NCBI GenBank assembly: GCA_963576735.1
Contig: OY755198.1
Coordinates: forward strand, 5,456,001 to 5,520,000
Length of the DNA stretch: 64,000 nucleotides
Source: Bedellia somnulentella
Lineage: Eukaryota > Arthropoda > Insecta > Lepidoptera > Bedelliidae
Direction of reading: 5' to 3'
A model generated the notes under the pieces. It saw only the letters and a list, made by a program, of their open reading frames with translations. It ran no database searches and was not told the DNA's origin. The position numbers and the translations under genes were made by a program. Shown piece after piece: positions 20,491 to 30,359 of this stretch. How positions within the stretch are numbered: the stretch's first letter is position 1; each line of letters begins with the position of its first letter.

Positions 20491-20548
20491 ATTGTAGTGT
20501 CGGCTTAGAATAGCACTACCCCATTTCTACCCGTTGGTGTTCTTAGAT
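20491..20548 (+). repeat. SINE-A 5' fragment
   Basis: TGTAGTGTCGGCTTAGAATAGC and CCCCATTTCTACCCG are present, then the match stops at TTCTTAG. A 5' end without a 3' end is unusual for a retroposed SINE and implies later deletion. Confidence 0.6.
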
Positions 20549-20588
20549 ATATTATGCTATGTCAATCTAATATAACATCAATAAATTG

Positions 20589-20896
20589 GAATGTTGAGGT
20601 GGTTTGGGCACATAGAGAGGATGGATGAAAATAAAGTAGCGAAAGAGATATATAGAGCTAATGTGGATGGGATTGTTAGTAGAGGACGGCCTCGTAAAAA
20701 GTTTCTTGACCAGATAGAAAACGATCTTATAAAGGCGGGGGTCCGAAGTGAGAAGAATAAAAGAGCAAGTATGAGAAGAATAATGAATGTAAGGGAAGCA
20801 AGAGAGGTTTGTCAAGATCGTACTAAGTGGCGATCGATAGTCTCTGCCTACCCCAATGGGAATAATGGGCGTGAGTATAAGTAAGTAAGTAAGTAA
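20589..20896 (+). pseudogene. RTE LINE 3' end fragment with (GTAA)n tail
   Basis: It encodes MLRWFGHIERMDENKVAKEIY through RGRPRKKFLDQIENDLIKAGVR to [12 protein letters not shown], the same carboxy-terminal segment as the RTE element at 27622 and nearly free of frame damage. This segment lies downstream of the RT domain and is characteristic of this element group in Lepidoptera. The 3' tail is GTAAGTAAGTAAGTAAA rather than TATG repeats. Typical 5' truncation explains the missing RT and endonuclease. Confidence 0.75.
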
Positions 20897-20897
20897 A

Positions 20898-20935
20898 TTG
20901 GCCAAGTGCGAGTCGGCTAGCCCGTGGAGGGTGTC
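20898..20935 (+). repeat. Fragment of the GGTTCCGTA-end repeat
   Basis: GGCCAAGTGCGAGTCGG matches the first bases of the repeat at 15090 and then diverges. Confidence 0.4.
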
Positions 20936-21057
20936 ATAGTAGCTAGTTTGAGTTACCGAAGCGATCTATTAAGAACATTATGTAAAATGTTGAAGCCGGA
21001 ATCAAAACGCAGACTTATCTTTATTTTTCATTCAAATGAAATACAAAGTTATATTTG

Positions 21058-21368
21058 CATACATACATACACATACTCACGCCGTTAATTCCCATTGGGG
21101 TAGGCAGAGACTATCGATCGCCACTTCGTACGATCCTGGCAAAGCTCTCTTGCTTCGTCTACATCCATCAATCTTTTCATACATGCTCTTTTATACTTCG
21201 GACGCCTGCCTTTTTGAGCACACTTTCAATTTGGTCCAAGTGTGTCTTTCGAGGCCGTCCTCTACTAACATTACCTTCCACATTAGCTCTATAGATACCT
21301 TGTAACAATTTCCTATCATCCATCCTCTCGATGTGCCCAAACCACCTCAACATTCCTTTTTCTATCAT
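21058..21368 (-). pseudogene. RTE LINE 3' end fragment, reversed
   Basis: On the minus strand it encodes MIEKGMLRWFGHIERMDDRKL, RGRPRKTHLDQIESVLKKAGVR and, after a small deletion, the conserved final peptide and ..GGCGTGAGTATGTGTATG tail. It is closer to the 27622 element than the 20589 fragment is. It lies in inverted orientation to that fragment, 160 bp away. Confidence 0.75.
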
Positions 21369-21468
21369 TTCATTTGCAGTTTTACAATATGTGCTATATC
21401 ACAAAAACTGCTGAATGTGTATTTTGCTCAAATCGAAATCTTTCAAATTATATTTCATTTTTTTCTAG

Positions 21469-21728
21469 CTGTGTAGTATCGGCTTAGAATAGCACTACCC
21501 CATTTCTACCCGTGGGTGATAGTAAGAGCTGACTAAGGGTTTAGGGGCTTTTTAAGTGATTTTTGGGCGATGTGGTTGGAGACCCGTAACCAAAAACATT
21601 TATTATTACTATCTTTTCCCCAATCAACTTCCAAAAGTGGCTAAGGAATTTCTCATTCCAAAGCTCTGGCTACCCCGTTAAGGGATTTATAGCCGTGAGT
21701 ATATGTATGTATGTATGTATGTATGTAT
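21469..21728 (+). mobile_element. SINE-A, full length
   Basis: GCTGTGTAGTATCGGCTTAG to GTGAGTATATGTATGTATG with a long (TATG)n tail of about seven units. Confidence 0.8.
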
Positions 21729-21983
21729 TGTATATATAAGCAAAGTCAGTTATTACAGTCAAGGTGGTTTTATTCTAATGCCTTAGCCAACGGAGAATGC
21801 TAGAATGCTATGCTAAGATAACTCATACTATTTCAAACTATTTTGTACTTACCGTTTCAAACACACTTGTAAAGAATCATTGCATATTCCTAATTCGACA
21901 AAACTGGTAAACCAGATGGCATTAATCTCTCCTGGAATATATGGGATGAATATTCAGTTTAAAAGTTTGGAAAATAACAATTA

Positions 21984-21999
21984 CAATAATAATAATAAT
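21984..21999. repeat. (AAT)n microsatellite, target of the Dong-like array
   Basis: At least five AAT units immediately precede the first Dong-like copy. Dong elements are known for insertion into TAA repeats. Confidence 0.75.
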
Positions 22000-24048
22000 A
22001 TGAAAAGCGATGCTACCGCGGATCCATCACAATACCGCCCCATTACTTGTCTTTGCACAATTTACAAGACCTTGACATCCGTTCTGAGCTCCAAGATTAC
22101 TCAACACATTGTTGATAACAATGTGATATCTGGAGCTCAGAACGGATGTAGGGGCGGTAGTCGCGGTAGCAAGGAGCTGCTCCTCATCGACGCGGTCGTA
22201 GGCCAACTGGTCAAACGCAACCGTCGGAACTTCTCCGCTGGCTGGATAGACTACAGGAAGGCGTTCGATTCGGTACCTCATACATGGCTCATGAGGGTCC
22301 TCGAGCTGTACAAAATTGATAGTACAGTTCGACACTTCCTCGGGCAATGTATGGGGTGCTGGAGAACGATCCTGAGTTTAGACGGTCAGCGGATGACGGA
22401 TGCGGATGACCAAATTGATATAAGGCGAGGGATTTTCCAGGGCGATTGCCTGAGTCCAGTTTGGTTTTGCTTGGCCCTGAATCCTCTAAGTACACTCTTG
22501 GAGAATTCGGGGACGGGCTTTCAGTTTCGGAGAGGCGGACCACGCTTGCCTCATCTCCTTTACATGGATGACCTGAAGCTTTACGCCCCCACGGCTGACA
22601 GATTGGCGGAGCTACTGACGATCACTAACGATTTCAGTGGTTCCGTCAAGATGGAGCTCGGGGTCGATAAGTGTGCGGTCATCCATGTTGAGAAGGGGCA
22701 TGTCGTGCACTCTGATGGTGTCGATGTCGGCACCAATCATTTGAGGGCACTCTCCGAGGCTGAAACATACCGGTATCTGGGCATGTCACAAACCATCGGT
22801 GTGAAGGTGGCAGACGTGAAACAGGGTGTTTGCGAGGAGTTTTGTGAACGCCTGAAAAGTGTGCTTAATAGCTACTTGTCAGGCGTTAATAAGATCCGAG
22901 CCATTAACTCCTGGGTCATGCCTGTACTGATGTACACATTTGGCGTGCTCAGATGGACTCAGACCGAACTCGACGCTCTGGACAGACGAGTCCGCACGAT
23001 GATGACCTCTCATCGAATGCATCATCCGAGGTCGTCGGTTGTGAGATTGTATATCCCGCGGAAGTGTGGTGGTCGAGGCCTCTTGAGTGCCAAAACCATG
23101 CACAACCGCGAGGTATGCAACCTCAGAAGCTATTTTTTGACGATGACGGATGATAGTATTCGGGGAGAGGTGGTCGCTAGTGATAAAGGACTGACTCCCT
23201 TATCGTTGGCCTCACAGGATTGGCGAACCCCGGAGGTACTTAGCACCTCTGATCGGGAGTCCATATGGAAAGAGAAGGAGCTGCACGGGAGGTTTTACAA
23301 GGTACTTCACGAACCTTTCGTGGACCGTAAAGCCTCCCTGCATTGGCTGCGTTCCGGGGACCTCTTTGGGGAAACCGAAGGTTTTGTCTGTGCAATACAG
23401 GACCAGGTTATCAAGACGCGGAACTATCGGAGATACATCCTAAAGGACGGTACCACAGACATCTGTCGAGCATGTGGCCGTCCCGGAGAGTCACTTAGGC
23501 ATGTTATTTCCGGTTGTTCGGCTCTTGCTAACACTGAGTACTTGCACAGACACAACCAAGCAGCCAAAATCCTGCATCAGGAGCTCGCTCTGAAATACGG
23601 ACTCTTGCAACAGAGGCTGCCGTATTACAAGTATCTGCCGGAGCCAATCCTAGAAAACGACCGTGCCAAAATCTATTGGGACCGATCCGTTATCACGGAC
23701 AGGACTATTCTAGCGAATAAGCCTGATATCGTGGTATGGGATCGGTCGCAGTCGAGGGTATTTCTAGTGGATGTCACTATCCCTCATGACGAGGGTCTCG
23801 TGAAAGCCGACACCGAGAAGCGTCGGAAATATCTCGATCTGGCTCACGAGATCACTGACATGTGGGGTGTGACTTCGACAGAAATAATCCCAATTGTTTT
23901 GTCTGCGAACGGGTTAATTCCAACCAGCCTCGCGACCAACTTGAGGCGGTTGGATTTCTGTGGCGTGTCGGTTCCAGCACAGATGCAGAAAGCGGTGCTG
24001 CTCGATACGGCTCGGATCGTCCGTCGGTTCTTGAACCTGACTCCCTGA
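22000..24048 (+). pseudogene. Dong/R4-type LINE protein, copy 1 (5'-truncated, otherwise open)
   Basis: The open frame covers reverse transcriptase and a restriction-like endonuclease. The reading frame also runs about 40 codons upstream through host sequence and the AAT repeat; those codons are not part of the element. Visible in order, counted from 22000: an RT start region (QYRPITCLCTIYKTLTSVLS), FSAGWIDYRKAFDSVPH, GDCLSPVWF, the catalytic LLYMDDLKLY box at about residue 188, a CCHC-like zinc motif (CRACGRPGESLRHVISGC, about 489), and a PD..D nuclease core (KPDIVVWDRS, then FLVDVTIP, about 575-595). A carboxy-terminal endonuclease with no apurinic-type domain is the mark of the R2/R4/Dong group. 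The amino-terminal DNA-binding region is missing, so the copy could not transpose by itself. Confidence 0.85.
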
Positions 24049-24165
24049 CCCCGACCGACTGTGCTCTTGTCGGGGAGTACCGCCTCTCCCATTTAAAATT
24101 CTAATATTCTGTTTCGGCCATGGGAGAGGCGAGAAACAAAAATGTTTTCCGAATAATAATATCAT
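24049..24165 (+). repeat. 3' UTR of Dong-like copy 1 and its TAA tail
   Basis: A short GC-rich UTR with CGGGGAGTACCGCCTCTCCC and GGCCATGGGAGAGGCGAG, which can fold back (GCCTCTCCCA / TGGGAGAGGC), then GAATAATAATATCATC. The hairpin recurs in all copies and may be the RT recognition structure. Confidence 0.65.
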
Positions 24166-25425
24166 CAAACCATCGGTGTGAAGGTGGCAGACGTGAAACA
24201 GGGTGTTTGCGAGGAGTTTTATGAACGCCTGAAAAGTGTGCTTAATAGCTTCTTGTCAGGCGTTAATAAGATCCGAGCCATTAACTCCTGGGTCATGCCT
24301 GTACTGATGTACACATTTGGCGTGCTCAGATGGACTCAGACCGAACTCGACGCTCTGGACAGACGAGTCCGCACGATGATGACCTCTCATCGAATGCATC
24401 ATCCGAGGTCGTCGGTTATGAGATTGTATATTCTGCGGAAGTGTGGTGGTCGAGGCCTCTTGAGTGCCAAAACCATGCACAACCGCGAGGTATGCAACCT
24501 CAGAAACTATTTTTTGACGATGACGGATGATAGTATTCGGGGAGAGGTGGTCACTAGTGATAAAGGACTGACTCCCTTATCGTTGGCCTCACAGGATTGG
24601 CGAACCCCGGAGGTACTTAGCACCTCTGATCGGGAGTCCGTATGGAAAGAGAAGGAGCTGCATGGGAGGTTTTACAAGGTACTTCACGAACCTTTCGTGG
24701 ACCGTAAAGCCTCCCTGCATTGGCTGCGTTTCGGGGACCTCTTTGGGGAAACCGAAGGTTTTGTCTGTGCAATACAAGACCAGGTTATCAAGACGCGGAA
24801 CTATCGGAAATACATCCTAAAGGACGGTACCACAGACATCTGTCGAGCATGTGGCCGTCCCGAAGAGTCACTTAGGCATGTTATTTCCGGTTGTTCGGCT
24901 CTTGCTAACACTGAGTACTTGCACAGACACAACCAAGCAGCCAAAATCCTGCATCAGGAGCTCGCTCTGAAATACGGACTCTTGTAACAGAGGCTGCCGT
25001 ATTACAAGTATCTGCTGGAGCCAATCCTAGAAAACGACCGTGCCAAAATCTATTGGGACCGATCCGTTATCACGGACAGGACTATTCTAGCGAATAAGCC
25101 TGATATCGTGGTATGGGATCGGTCGCAGTCGAGGGTATTTCTAGTCGATGTCACTATCCCTCATGACGAGGGTCTCGTGAAAGCCGAAACCGAGAAGCGT
25201 CGGAAGTATCTCGATCTGGCCCACGAGATCACCGACATGTGGGGTGTGACTTCGACAGAAATAATCCCAATTGTTTTGTCCGTGAACGGGTTAATTCCAA
25301 CCAGCCTCGCGACCAACTTGAGGCGGTTGGATTTCTGTGGCGTGTCGGTTCCAGCACAGATGCAGAAAGCGGTGCTGCTCGATACGGCTCGGATCGTCCG
25401 TCGGTTCTTGAACCTGACTCCCTGA
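24166..25425 (+). pseudogene. Dong/R4-type LINE protein, copy 2 (shorter, with a nonsense codon)
   Basis: It starts at CAAACCATCGG, equivalent to position 22790 of copy 1, so it lacks the RT catalytic box and keeps the thumb-like region, zinc motif and endonuclease. A single C-to-T change makes TAA at 24985 where copies 1 and 3 have CAA (LLQQR), which breaks the frame. The endonuclease core resumes after it (DIVMVWDRS region from 25100). It shares several private bases with copy 3 (for example GCCGAAACCGAG and TCCGTGAACGGG) against copy 1, so copies 2 and 3 are closer relatives. Confidence 0.8.
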
Positions 25426-25545
25426 CCCCGACCGACTGTGCTCTTGTCGGGGAGTACCGCCTCTCCCATTTAAAATTCTAATTTTCTGTTTCGGCCTTGG
25501 GAGAGGCGAGAAGCTAAAAGTGATCCCGAAATAATAATATTAATA
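25426..25545 (+). repeat. 3' UTR and TAA tail of Dong-like copy 2
   Basis: GGCCTTGGGAGAGGCGAGAAGC, then CCCGAAATAATAATATTAAT. The final TAA-rich bases are where copy 3 begins. Confidence 0.7.
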
Positions 25546-26394
25546 TTATCGTTGGCCTCACAGGATTGGCGAACCCCGGAGGTACTTAGCACCTCTGATC
25601 GGGAGTCCGTATGGAAAGAGAAGGAGCTGCACGGGAGGTTTTACAAGGTACTTCACGAACCTTTCGTGGACCGTAAAGCCTCCCTGCATTGGCTGCGTTT
25701 CGGGGACCTCTTTGGGGAAACCGAAGGTTTTGTCTGTGCAATACAAGACCAGGTTATCAAGACGCGGAACTATCGGAAATACATCCTAAAGGACGGTACC
25801 ACAGACATCTGTCGAGCATGTGGCCGTCCCGGAGAGTCACTTAGGCATGTTATTTCCGGTTGTTCGGCTCTTGCTAACACTGAGTACTTGCACAGACACA
25901 ACCAAGCAGCCAAAATCCTGCATCAGGAGCTCGCTCTGAAATACGGACTCTTGCAACAGAGGCTGCCGTATTACAAGTATCTGCCGGAGCCAATCCTAGA
26001 AAACGACCGTGCCAAAATCTATTGGGACCGATCCGTTATCACGGACAGGACTATTCTAGCGAATAAGCCTGATATCGTGGTATGGGATCGGTCGCAGTCG
26101 AGGGTATTTCTAGTCGATGTCACTATCCCTCATGACGAGGGTCTCGTGAAAGCCGAAACCGAGAAGCGTCGGAAGTATCTCGATCTGGCCCACGAGATCA
26201 CCGACATGTGGGGTGTGACTTCGACAGAAATAATTCCAATTGTTTTGTCCGTGAACGGGTTAATTCCAACCAGCCTCGCGACCAACTTGAGGCGGTTGGA
26301 TTTCTGTGGCGTGTCGGTTCCAGCACAGATGCAGAAAGCGGTGCTGCTCGATACGGCTCGGATCGTCCGTCGGTTCTTGAACCTGACTCCCTGA
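25546..26394 (+). pseudogene. Dong/R4-type LINE protein, copy 3 (endonuclease end only)
   Basis: It starts at TTATCGTTGGCCTCAC, equivalent to about 23201 of copy 1. The frame is open to the TGA at 26392 and includes the CCHC-like motif and the PD..D endonuclease core; the reverse transcriptase is absent. It keeps CAA at the site where copy 2 has a stop, so it was not made by simple duplication of copy 2 in its present form. Confidence 0.8.
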
Positions 26395-26504
26395 CCCCGA
26401 CCGACTGTGCTCTTGTCGGGGAGTACCGCCTCTCCCATTTAAAATTCTAATTTTCTGTTTCGGCCTTGGGAGAGGCGAGAAGCTAAAAGTGATCCCGAAA
26501 TAAT
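26395..26504 (+). repeat. 3' UTR and TAA tail of Dong-like copy 3
   Basis: Nearly identical to the copy 2 UTR (GGCCTTGGGAGAGGCGAGAAGC), followed by GAAATAATAATAAT. Confidence 0.7.
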
Positions 26505-26572
26505 AATAATTTTCTGTTTCGGCCATGGGAGAGGCGAGAAACTAAAAGTGTTCCTAAAATAATAATAATAAA
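26505..26572 (+). repeat. Dong-like copy 4: terminal 50 bp only, with TAA tail
   Basis: ATTTTCTGTTTCGGCCATGGG then AGAGGCGAGAAACTAAAAGTG and AATAATAATAATAAAT. It has CCATGGG like copy 1 rather than CCTTGGG, so its source differs from copies 2 and 3. Confidence 0.7.
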
Positions 26573-27085
26573 TATCTTAATTAACATATTTATTTTAACA
26601 ATGTACATGAACAATGGTTCCCGCACTAGGTTAAATCCTGTATTGCGGGTAACCTTACACGATAGTTTTTTAATTTAAACATTTTATAATTTTTTTTTTT
26701 TTGAAATTAAGACTAAAGTTAAACACTAAAAACCACACAGAAAAGCTATGTGAATATTACTACTATTTTATAAATAAAAAATAATAGAAAAGAAACTTAT
26801 ACTAATAGAATGAATATGTCTATGTGTGCCGTGTGTGTATGGACTGTGTGTGCGTGTGTGGAGTGTGTGTGTGTGTATGTGTGTGTTTGTGTGCAAGTTT
26901 ATTTTTGAACGATTAGTACGTGTTCAGTTTCATCATATAGTCATCAACAGTTGTAAACCCGCGTGCTAGGCGCGAGCTTGCAGCGCTAGTTTTCAGACTG
27001 TCTCTGAATAAAATAAAAAAAATACTTACCTACTACTACAACTAAGACGATCAGAATAATAACAAAACATAATAATATTTAAACA
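26573..27085. repeat. AT-rich sequence with a (TG)n tract
   Basis: GTGTG-rich microsatellite at 26823-26894. The preceding stretch (ACATATTTATTTTAACAATG..) may be a reversed retroposon end but is unassigned. Confidence 0.5.
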
Positions 27086-27087
27086 AA

Positions 27088-27296
27088 GATCATACATACA
27101 TACATATACTTACGGCTATAAATCCCTGAACGGGGTAGCCTGAGCTTTGGAATGAGAAATTCCTCAGCCACGTTTGGAAGTTGAGTGGGGAAAACATGGT
27201 AATAATAAAATAATTGTTGGTTATGGGTCTCCAACCACAACTCCCTAAAAAACCCCTATACCTTTAGACGCCTCTAACGATCACCCACGGGTAGCA
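27088..27296 (-). mobile_element. SINE-A, lacking the outer head
   Basis: CATACATATACTTACGGC to CTAACGATCACCCACGGGTAGC. The final 40 bp of the head are absent. Confidence 0.7.
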
Positions 27297-27314
27297 ATTT
27301 AATTGATTTATTTA

Positions 27315-27422
27315 TTTCTACCATCTTGTCCCCTATCAACTTGTAAATGAGGCTGGGAGTTTCGAGCTCTGAAACTCTGGCTACCTCTTTTTGGGATTTA
27401 TGGCCGTGAGTATATGTATATT
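27315..27422 (+). repeat. SINE-A 3' half
   Basis: TCTACCATCTTGTCCCC to GGCCGTGAGTATATGTA. It lies convergent with the 27088 copy, tail outward. Confidence 0.65.
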
Positions 27423-27621
27423 TCAATATGATAACAATTTCAAAGCACTACCATTTTGTCCAATAACTTCACACTATTAGAAGTTTTGGTATGGCAGAAA
27501 CATTTGTTCCATTTTGCGGAACATGTAAGTTTTTTTGCTTGCAGCAATTCGGTATGCAAAGTTTTTATTATTTTAAAATAAATTTAAATTAAATTTAAAT
27601 TTTTATAACACATTTCGCTTT

Positions 27622-30132
27622 GGTGAGAAATTGATTGAGGTATGTTTGGAGAGGAATCTTTGTGTTACAAACACGTTGTTTAAACACAAAGATATCCATA
27701 TGTATACAAGACAGAGGGGAAGCGAGAGAAGTATGATTGATTTTGTGATAGTTGATGAAAGGCTGAGAGCAAAGGTTGTTGACACCAGGGTCTATAGGGG
27801 CACGAACGTTGGCACAGATCACTTTCTCGTTATATCACGATTAAGGGGTCTGTGTACGCGTTGGCGTCACAGGCCTAAAGTGTCAACAACGGATTTTGCG
27901 AGAATAAAAGTGGAAAAACTGCAAGAAGATGAAAATATCAGAGATGAATATGTGAGAAAATTGGATGATAGACTAAGTTGCGTGGAGATGAAGGATGAAA
28001 TGGAAATAGAAGAAGTATGGGATGTGCTCAAATCGACGATGGTTGAATGTGCGACGGAAGTTTGTGGTGTGTGCAAAAGGTCAAATAGACCACCAACAAG
28101 TTGGTGGGATAAAGTTGTGAAAGAGGCGGTTGGAGATAAGAAGAAAGCGTGGTTAGATTTACTAGCGATTAAAGCTAGTAAACGGATGAATGCGAGTGTA
28201 ACTGACGATGTAGTGCAGAAAAGTGAAGATGAATATAAGAGAGTTAAGAATGAGTCGAAGAAGAAAATAGAAAAGAAAAAGCAGGATTTGCAAGAGTGGT
28301 GTGAGAGGAAACTTTCTGATAATTTCCGGAATAACCAAAAGTTATTCTGGAAGTATATCCGGAAGGAAAAGGGAGTTTCCCAAAACACGAGAGTGAGTGT
28401 AATAAGAGATGAACAGGGTGAATTGGCGACGGATGAAAGTAGCATGAAACGGGTATGGAAGAATTATTTTGAGGGACTGTTTGAAAAAGAGGATGCATCC
28501 ATTTCCTCGCCAATCGACAGTAATGTTGATTGGAACGAAGAGATGGGTGATTTCAGTGACAGTGAGATTAGTATGGAAGAAATAATGAAAGCAATGAAAA
28601 GTATGAAAGTAGGGAAGGCGGCAGGGTATGATAGGATTACTATCGAAATGCTGAGGGCTGGTAAAGGGTTGGTGGCTTCTTGGTTGTACTTCCTTTTCCA
28701 AAAATGCTGGTCGAGTGGCAAAGTTCCTCGAGACTGGTGCAAGGCGGTGATTGTGCCTCTATATAAAGGAAAGGGGTCACACCAAGAGGCTAAAAACTAC
28801 CGCGGCATCAGCTTACTCAGCATTGTTGGTAAATTGTATGCTAAGGTACTGATTGAAAGAGTGATGAATGAAACTGATGAGAAAATATGGGATGTGCAAG
28901 CGGGATTTAGGAAAGGAATGGGATGTATGGATCAAATCTTCTCTCTAAGGAGCATCACTGAAAAGTTCTTAGCTAAGAACCAAAAGGTGTATTGCTCCTT
29001 CATTGATTTAGAGAAGGCGTATGATAGGGTGGTAAGAAAGTGTTTATGGGAGGTGTTATCCAAGTTCAGTTTGGGGAGTCAACTTATACGTGCATTGGTA
29101 TCACTCTATGAGGATTCTAGTGCATGTGTAAGAGTAAACGGGGAAAACACTGACTGGTTCGGAATCTCTAGGGGTGTCCGACAGGGATGTGTAGCTTCTC
29201 CGTGGCTCTTCAATTTGTTCATGGATGACTGTTTGACAGAGTTGCGTGAAAGTGATTATGGACTAAGGATGGGTGGATTCATCATTAAATGCCTCTTGTA
29301 TGCTGACGATCAAGTGCTACTTGCATCATCGGCAGAAGAGTTGCAAGAGATGATGAATATTGCATGTGAGTCTTTTGTAAGAAAGGGAATGAGGGTGAAT
29401 GTGGATAAGACCAAAACGATGGTTTTTGAGAGACAGGAAGATGTGACAGAATGCGTGATTGCGATTGATGGTAAGGATGTGGAACAGGTGAAGGAGTTTG
29501 TATATCTGGGAAGTTTGTTTACAAGGGATGGAAAATGTGATGAAGACATTGAAAGAAGAGTGAAAAAGGGTAATGCGGTAAATGGAGCAATGAATAGCCT
29601 AATGATCAGTCAATCGGTGTCTGAAAAGGCCCGAATGGCTGTGCATGATGCTGTTCTTGTTCCTACGCTTATGTATGGAAGCGAATGTTGGGTGTGGCAG
29701 AAGAAGCATGAGAGCAGAGTGAATGCAGTAGAGATGAGGTCCCTCAGAAAAAATTGTAATGTTAGATTGTGTGACCGAGTGAGAAATAGCGTTATTCGTG
29801 AAAAGTGTGGTGTGAAAGATGATATTGTAAGAAAGATAGAAAAAGGAATGTTGAGATGGTTTGGGCACATAGAGAGGATGGATGATGGAAAATTGGTAAA
29901 AGGGATCTATAGAGCTAGTGTGGATGGTAATGTTAGTAGAGGACGACCACGGAGAACACACTTGGACCAAATTGAGAGTGTGCTCAAAAAGGCTGGCGTC
30001 CGAAGTATGAAGAATAAAAGAGCATGTATGAAAAGATTGATGGATGTAAACGAAGCTAGAGAGGTTTGTCAGGATCGTACGAAGTGGCGATCGATAGTCT
30101 CTGCCTACCCCAATGGGAAATTAATGGCGTGA
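27622..30132 (+). CDS. RTE-type LINE polyprotein (endonuclease remnant, reverse transcriptase), intact frame
   Basis: One open frame enters at the truncated 5' edge (GEKLIEVCLERNL) and ends at TGA 30130, about 836 codons. Residues 1-75 are the end of an apurinic-type endonuclease (MIDFVIVDERL, then GTDHFLVI with the catalytic SDH-like D-H pair). A basic, coiled-coil-prone linker (KNESKKKIEKKKQD) follows. The reverse transcriptase spans about 320-620: GYDRITIEML, NYRGISLLSIVGKLYAKVL, QAGFRKGMGCMDQI, FIDLEKAYDRV, GVRQGCVASPWLF and the catalytic LLYADDQVLL (YADD near residue 560). The tail (MLRWFGHIERMDDGKL, RGRPRRTHLDQIE) is typical of lepidopteran elements of this group. It copies its own RNA at a nicked chromosome. 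No nonsense codon is visible, so insertion was probably recent, but the missing endonuclease start makes this copy non-autonomous. Other possible clade: Proto2/BovB. Confidence 0.8.
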   Translation, partial: GEKLIEVCLERNLCVTNTLFKHKDIHMYTRQRGSERSMIDFVIVDERLRAKVVDTRVYRGTNVGTDHFLVISRLRGLCTRWRHRPKVSTTDFARIKVEKLQEDENIRDEYVRKLDDRLSCVEMKDEMEIEEVWDVLKSTMVECATEVCGVCKRSNRPPTSWWDKVVKEAVGDKKKAWLDLLAIKASKRMNASVTDDVVQKSEDEYKRVKNESKKKIEKKKQDLQEWCERKLSDNFRNNQKLFWKYIRKEKGVSQNTRVSVIRDEQGELATDESSMKRVWKNYFEGLFEKEDASISSPIDSNVDWNEEMGDFSDSEISMEEIMKAMKSMKVGKAAGYDRITIEMLRAGKGLVASWLYFLFQKCWSSGKVPRDWCKAVIVPLYKGKGSHQEAKNYRGISLLSIVGKLYAKVLIERVMNETDEKIWDVQAGFRKGMGCMDQIFSLRSITEKFLAKNQKVYCSFIDLEKAYDRVVRKCLWEVLSKFSLGSQLIRALVSLYEDSSACVRVNGENTDWFGISRGVRQGCVASPWLFNLFMDDCLTELRESDYGLRMGGFIIKCLLYADDQVLLASSAEELQEMMNIACESFVRKGMRVNVDKTKTMVFERQEDVTECVIAIDGKDVEQVKEFVYLGSLFTRDGKCDEDIERRVKKGNAVNGAMNSLMISQSVSEKARMAVHDAVLVPTLMYGSECWVWQKKHESRVNAVEMRSLRKNCNVRLCDRVRNSVIREKCGVKDDIVRKIEKGMLRWFGHIERMDDGKLVKGIYRASVDGNVSRGRPRRTHLDQIESVLKKAGVRSMKNKRACMKRLMDVNEAREVCQDRTKWRSIVSAYPNGKLMA

Positions 30133-30146
30133 GTATATGTATATGT
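27622..30146 (+). mobile_element. RTE-type LINE, 5'-truncated, with 12-bp target duplication
   Basis: The element is bounded by ACATTTCGCTTT on both sides (27610-27621, 30147-30158). It begins inside the endonuclease coding region and ends GGCGTGAGTATATGTATATG. The pre-insertion sequence is visible in element E at 36037 (ACATTTCGCTTTATTTGC). The tail matches those of SINE-A and SINE-B. Confidence 0.85.
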
Positions 30147-30359
30147 ACATTTCGCTTTATTTGCATGTCGCCACGTGATATTGTCGATTGATGACGTCAT
30201 TAAGTACAAAAGTTAAACAATCTTTAAAAAATCATATTTTTACAATTACTCATTTTAGATGAAAAATATTCAAATTAGTCTTTTATTTTCGTGTTTGCTA
30301 TCGAATAAAAATATTTAATAAATACCAAAATAAACTTTGCATACCGAATTGCTCATCAA

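Larger units (their letters stand above)
27547..30349 (+). mobile_element. Element E copy 2, host of the RTE insertion
   Basis: ATTCGGTATGCAAAGTTTT at the left and AAACTTTGCATACCGAAT at the right are the same terminal repeats as element E at 35746. The right part (30147-30349) aligns with 36037-36241. The left part is only 63 bp before the RTE element starts, so this copy is also internally shortened. Confidence 0.7.

Noticed and set aside
22027..26526. Many long minus-strand and alternative-frame ORFs over the Dong-like array
   Set aside because: They recur identically in each copy as shadows of the true + frame, which alone carries RT, zinc-knuckle and endonuclease motifs.
27867..29970. 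Minus-strand ORFs of 79-192 codons opposite the RTE polyprotein
   Set aside because: Composition is a mirror of the AT- and purine-biased coding strand, and no domain is visible.
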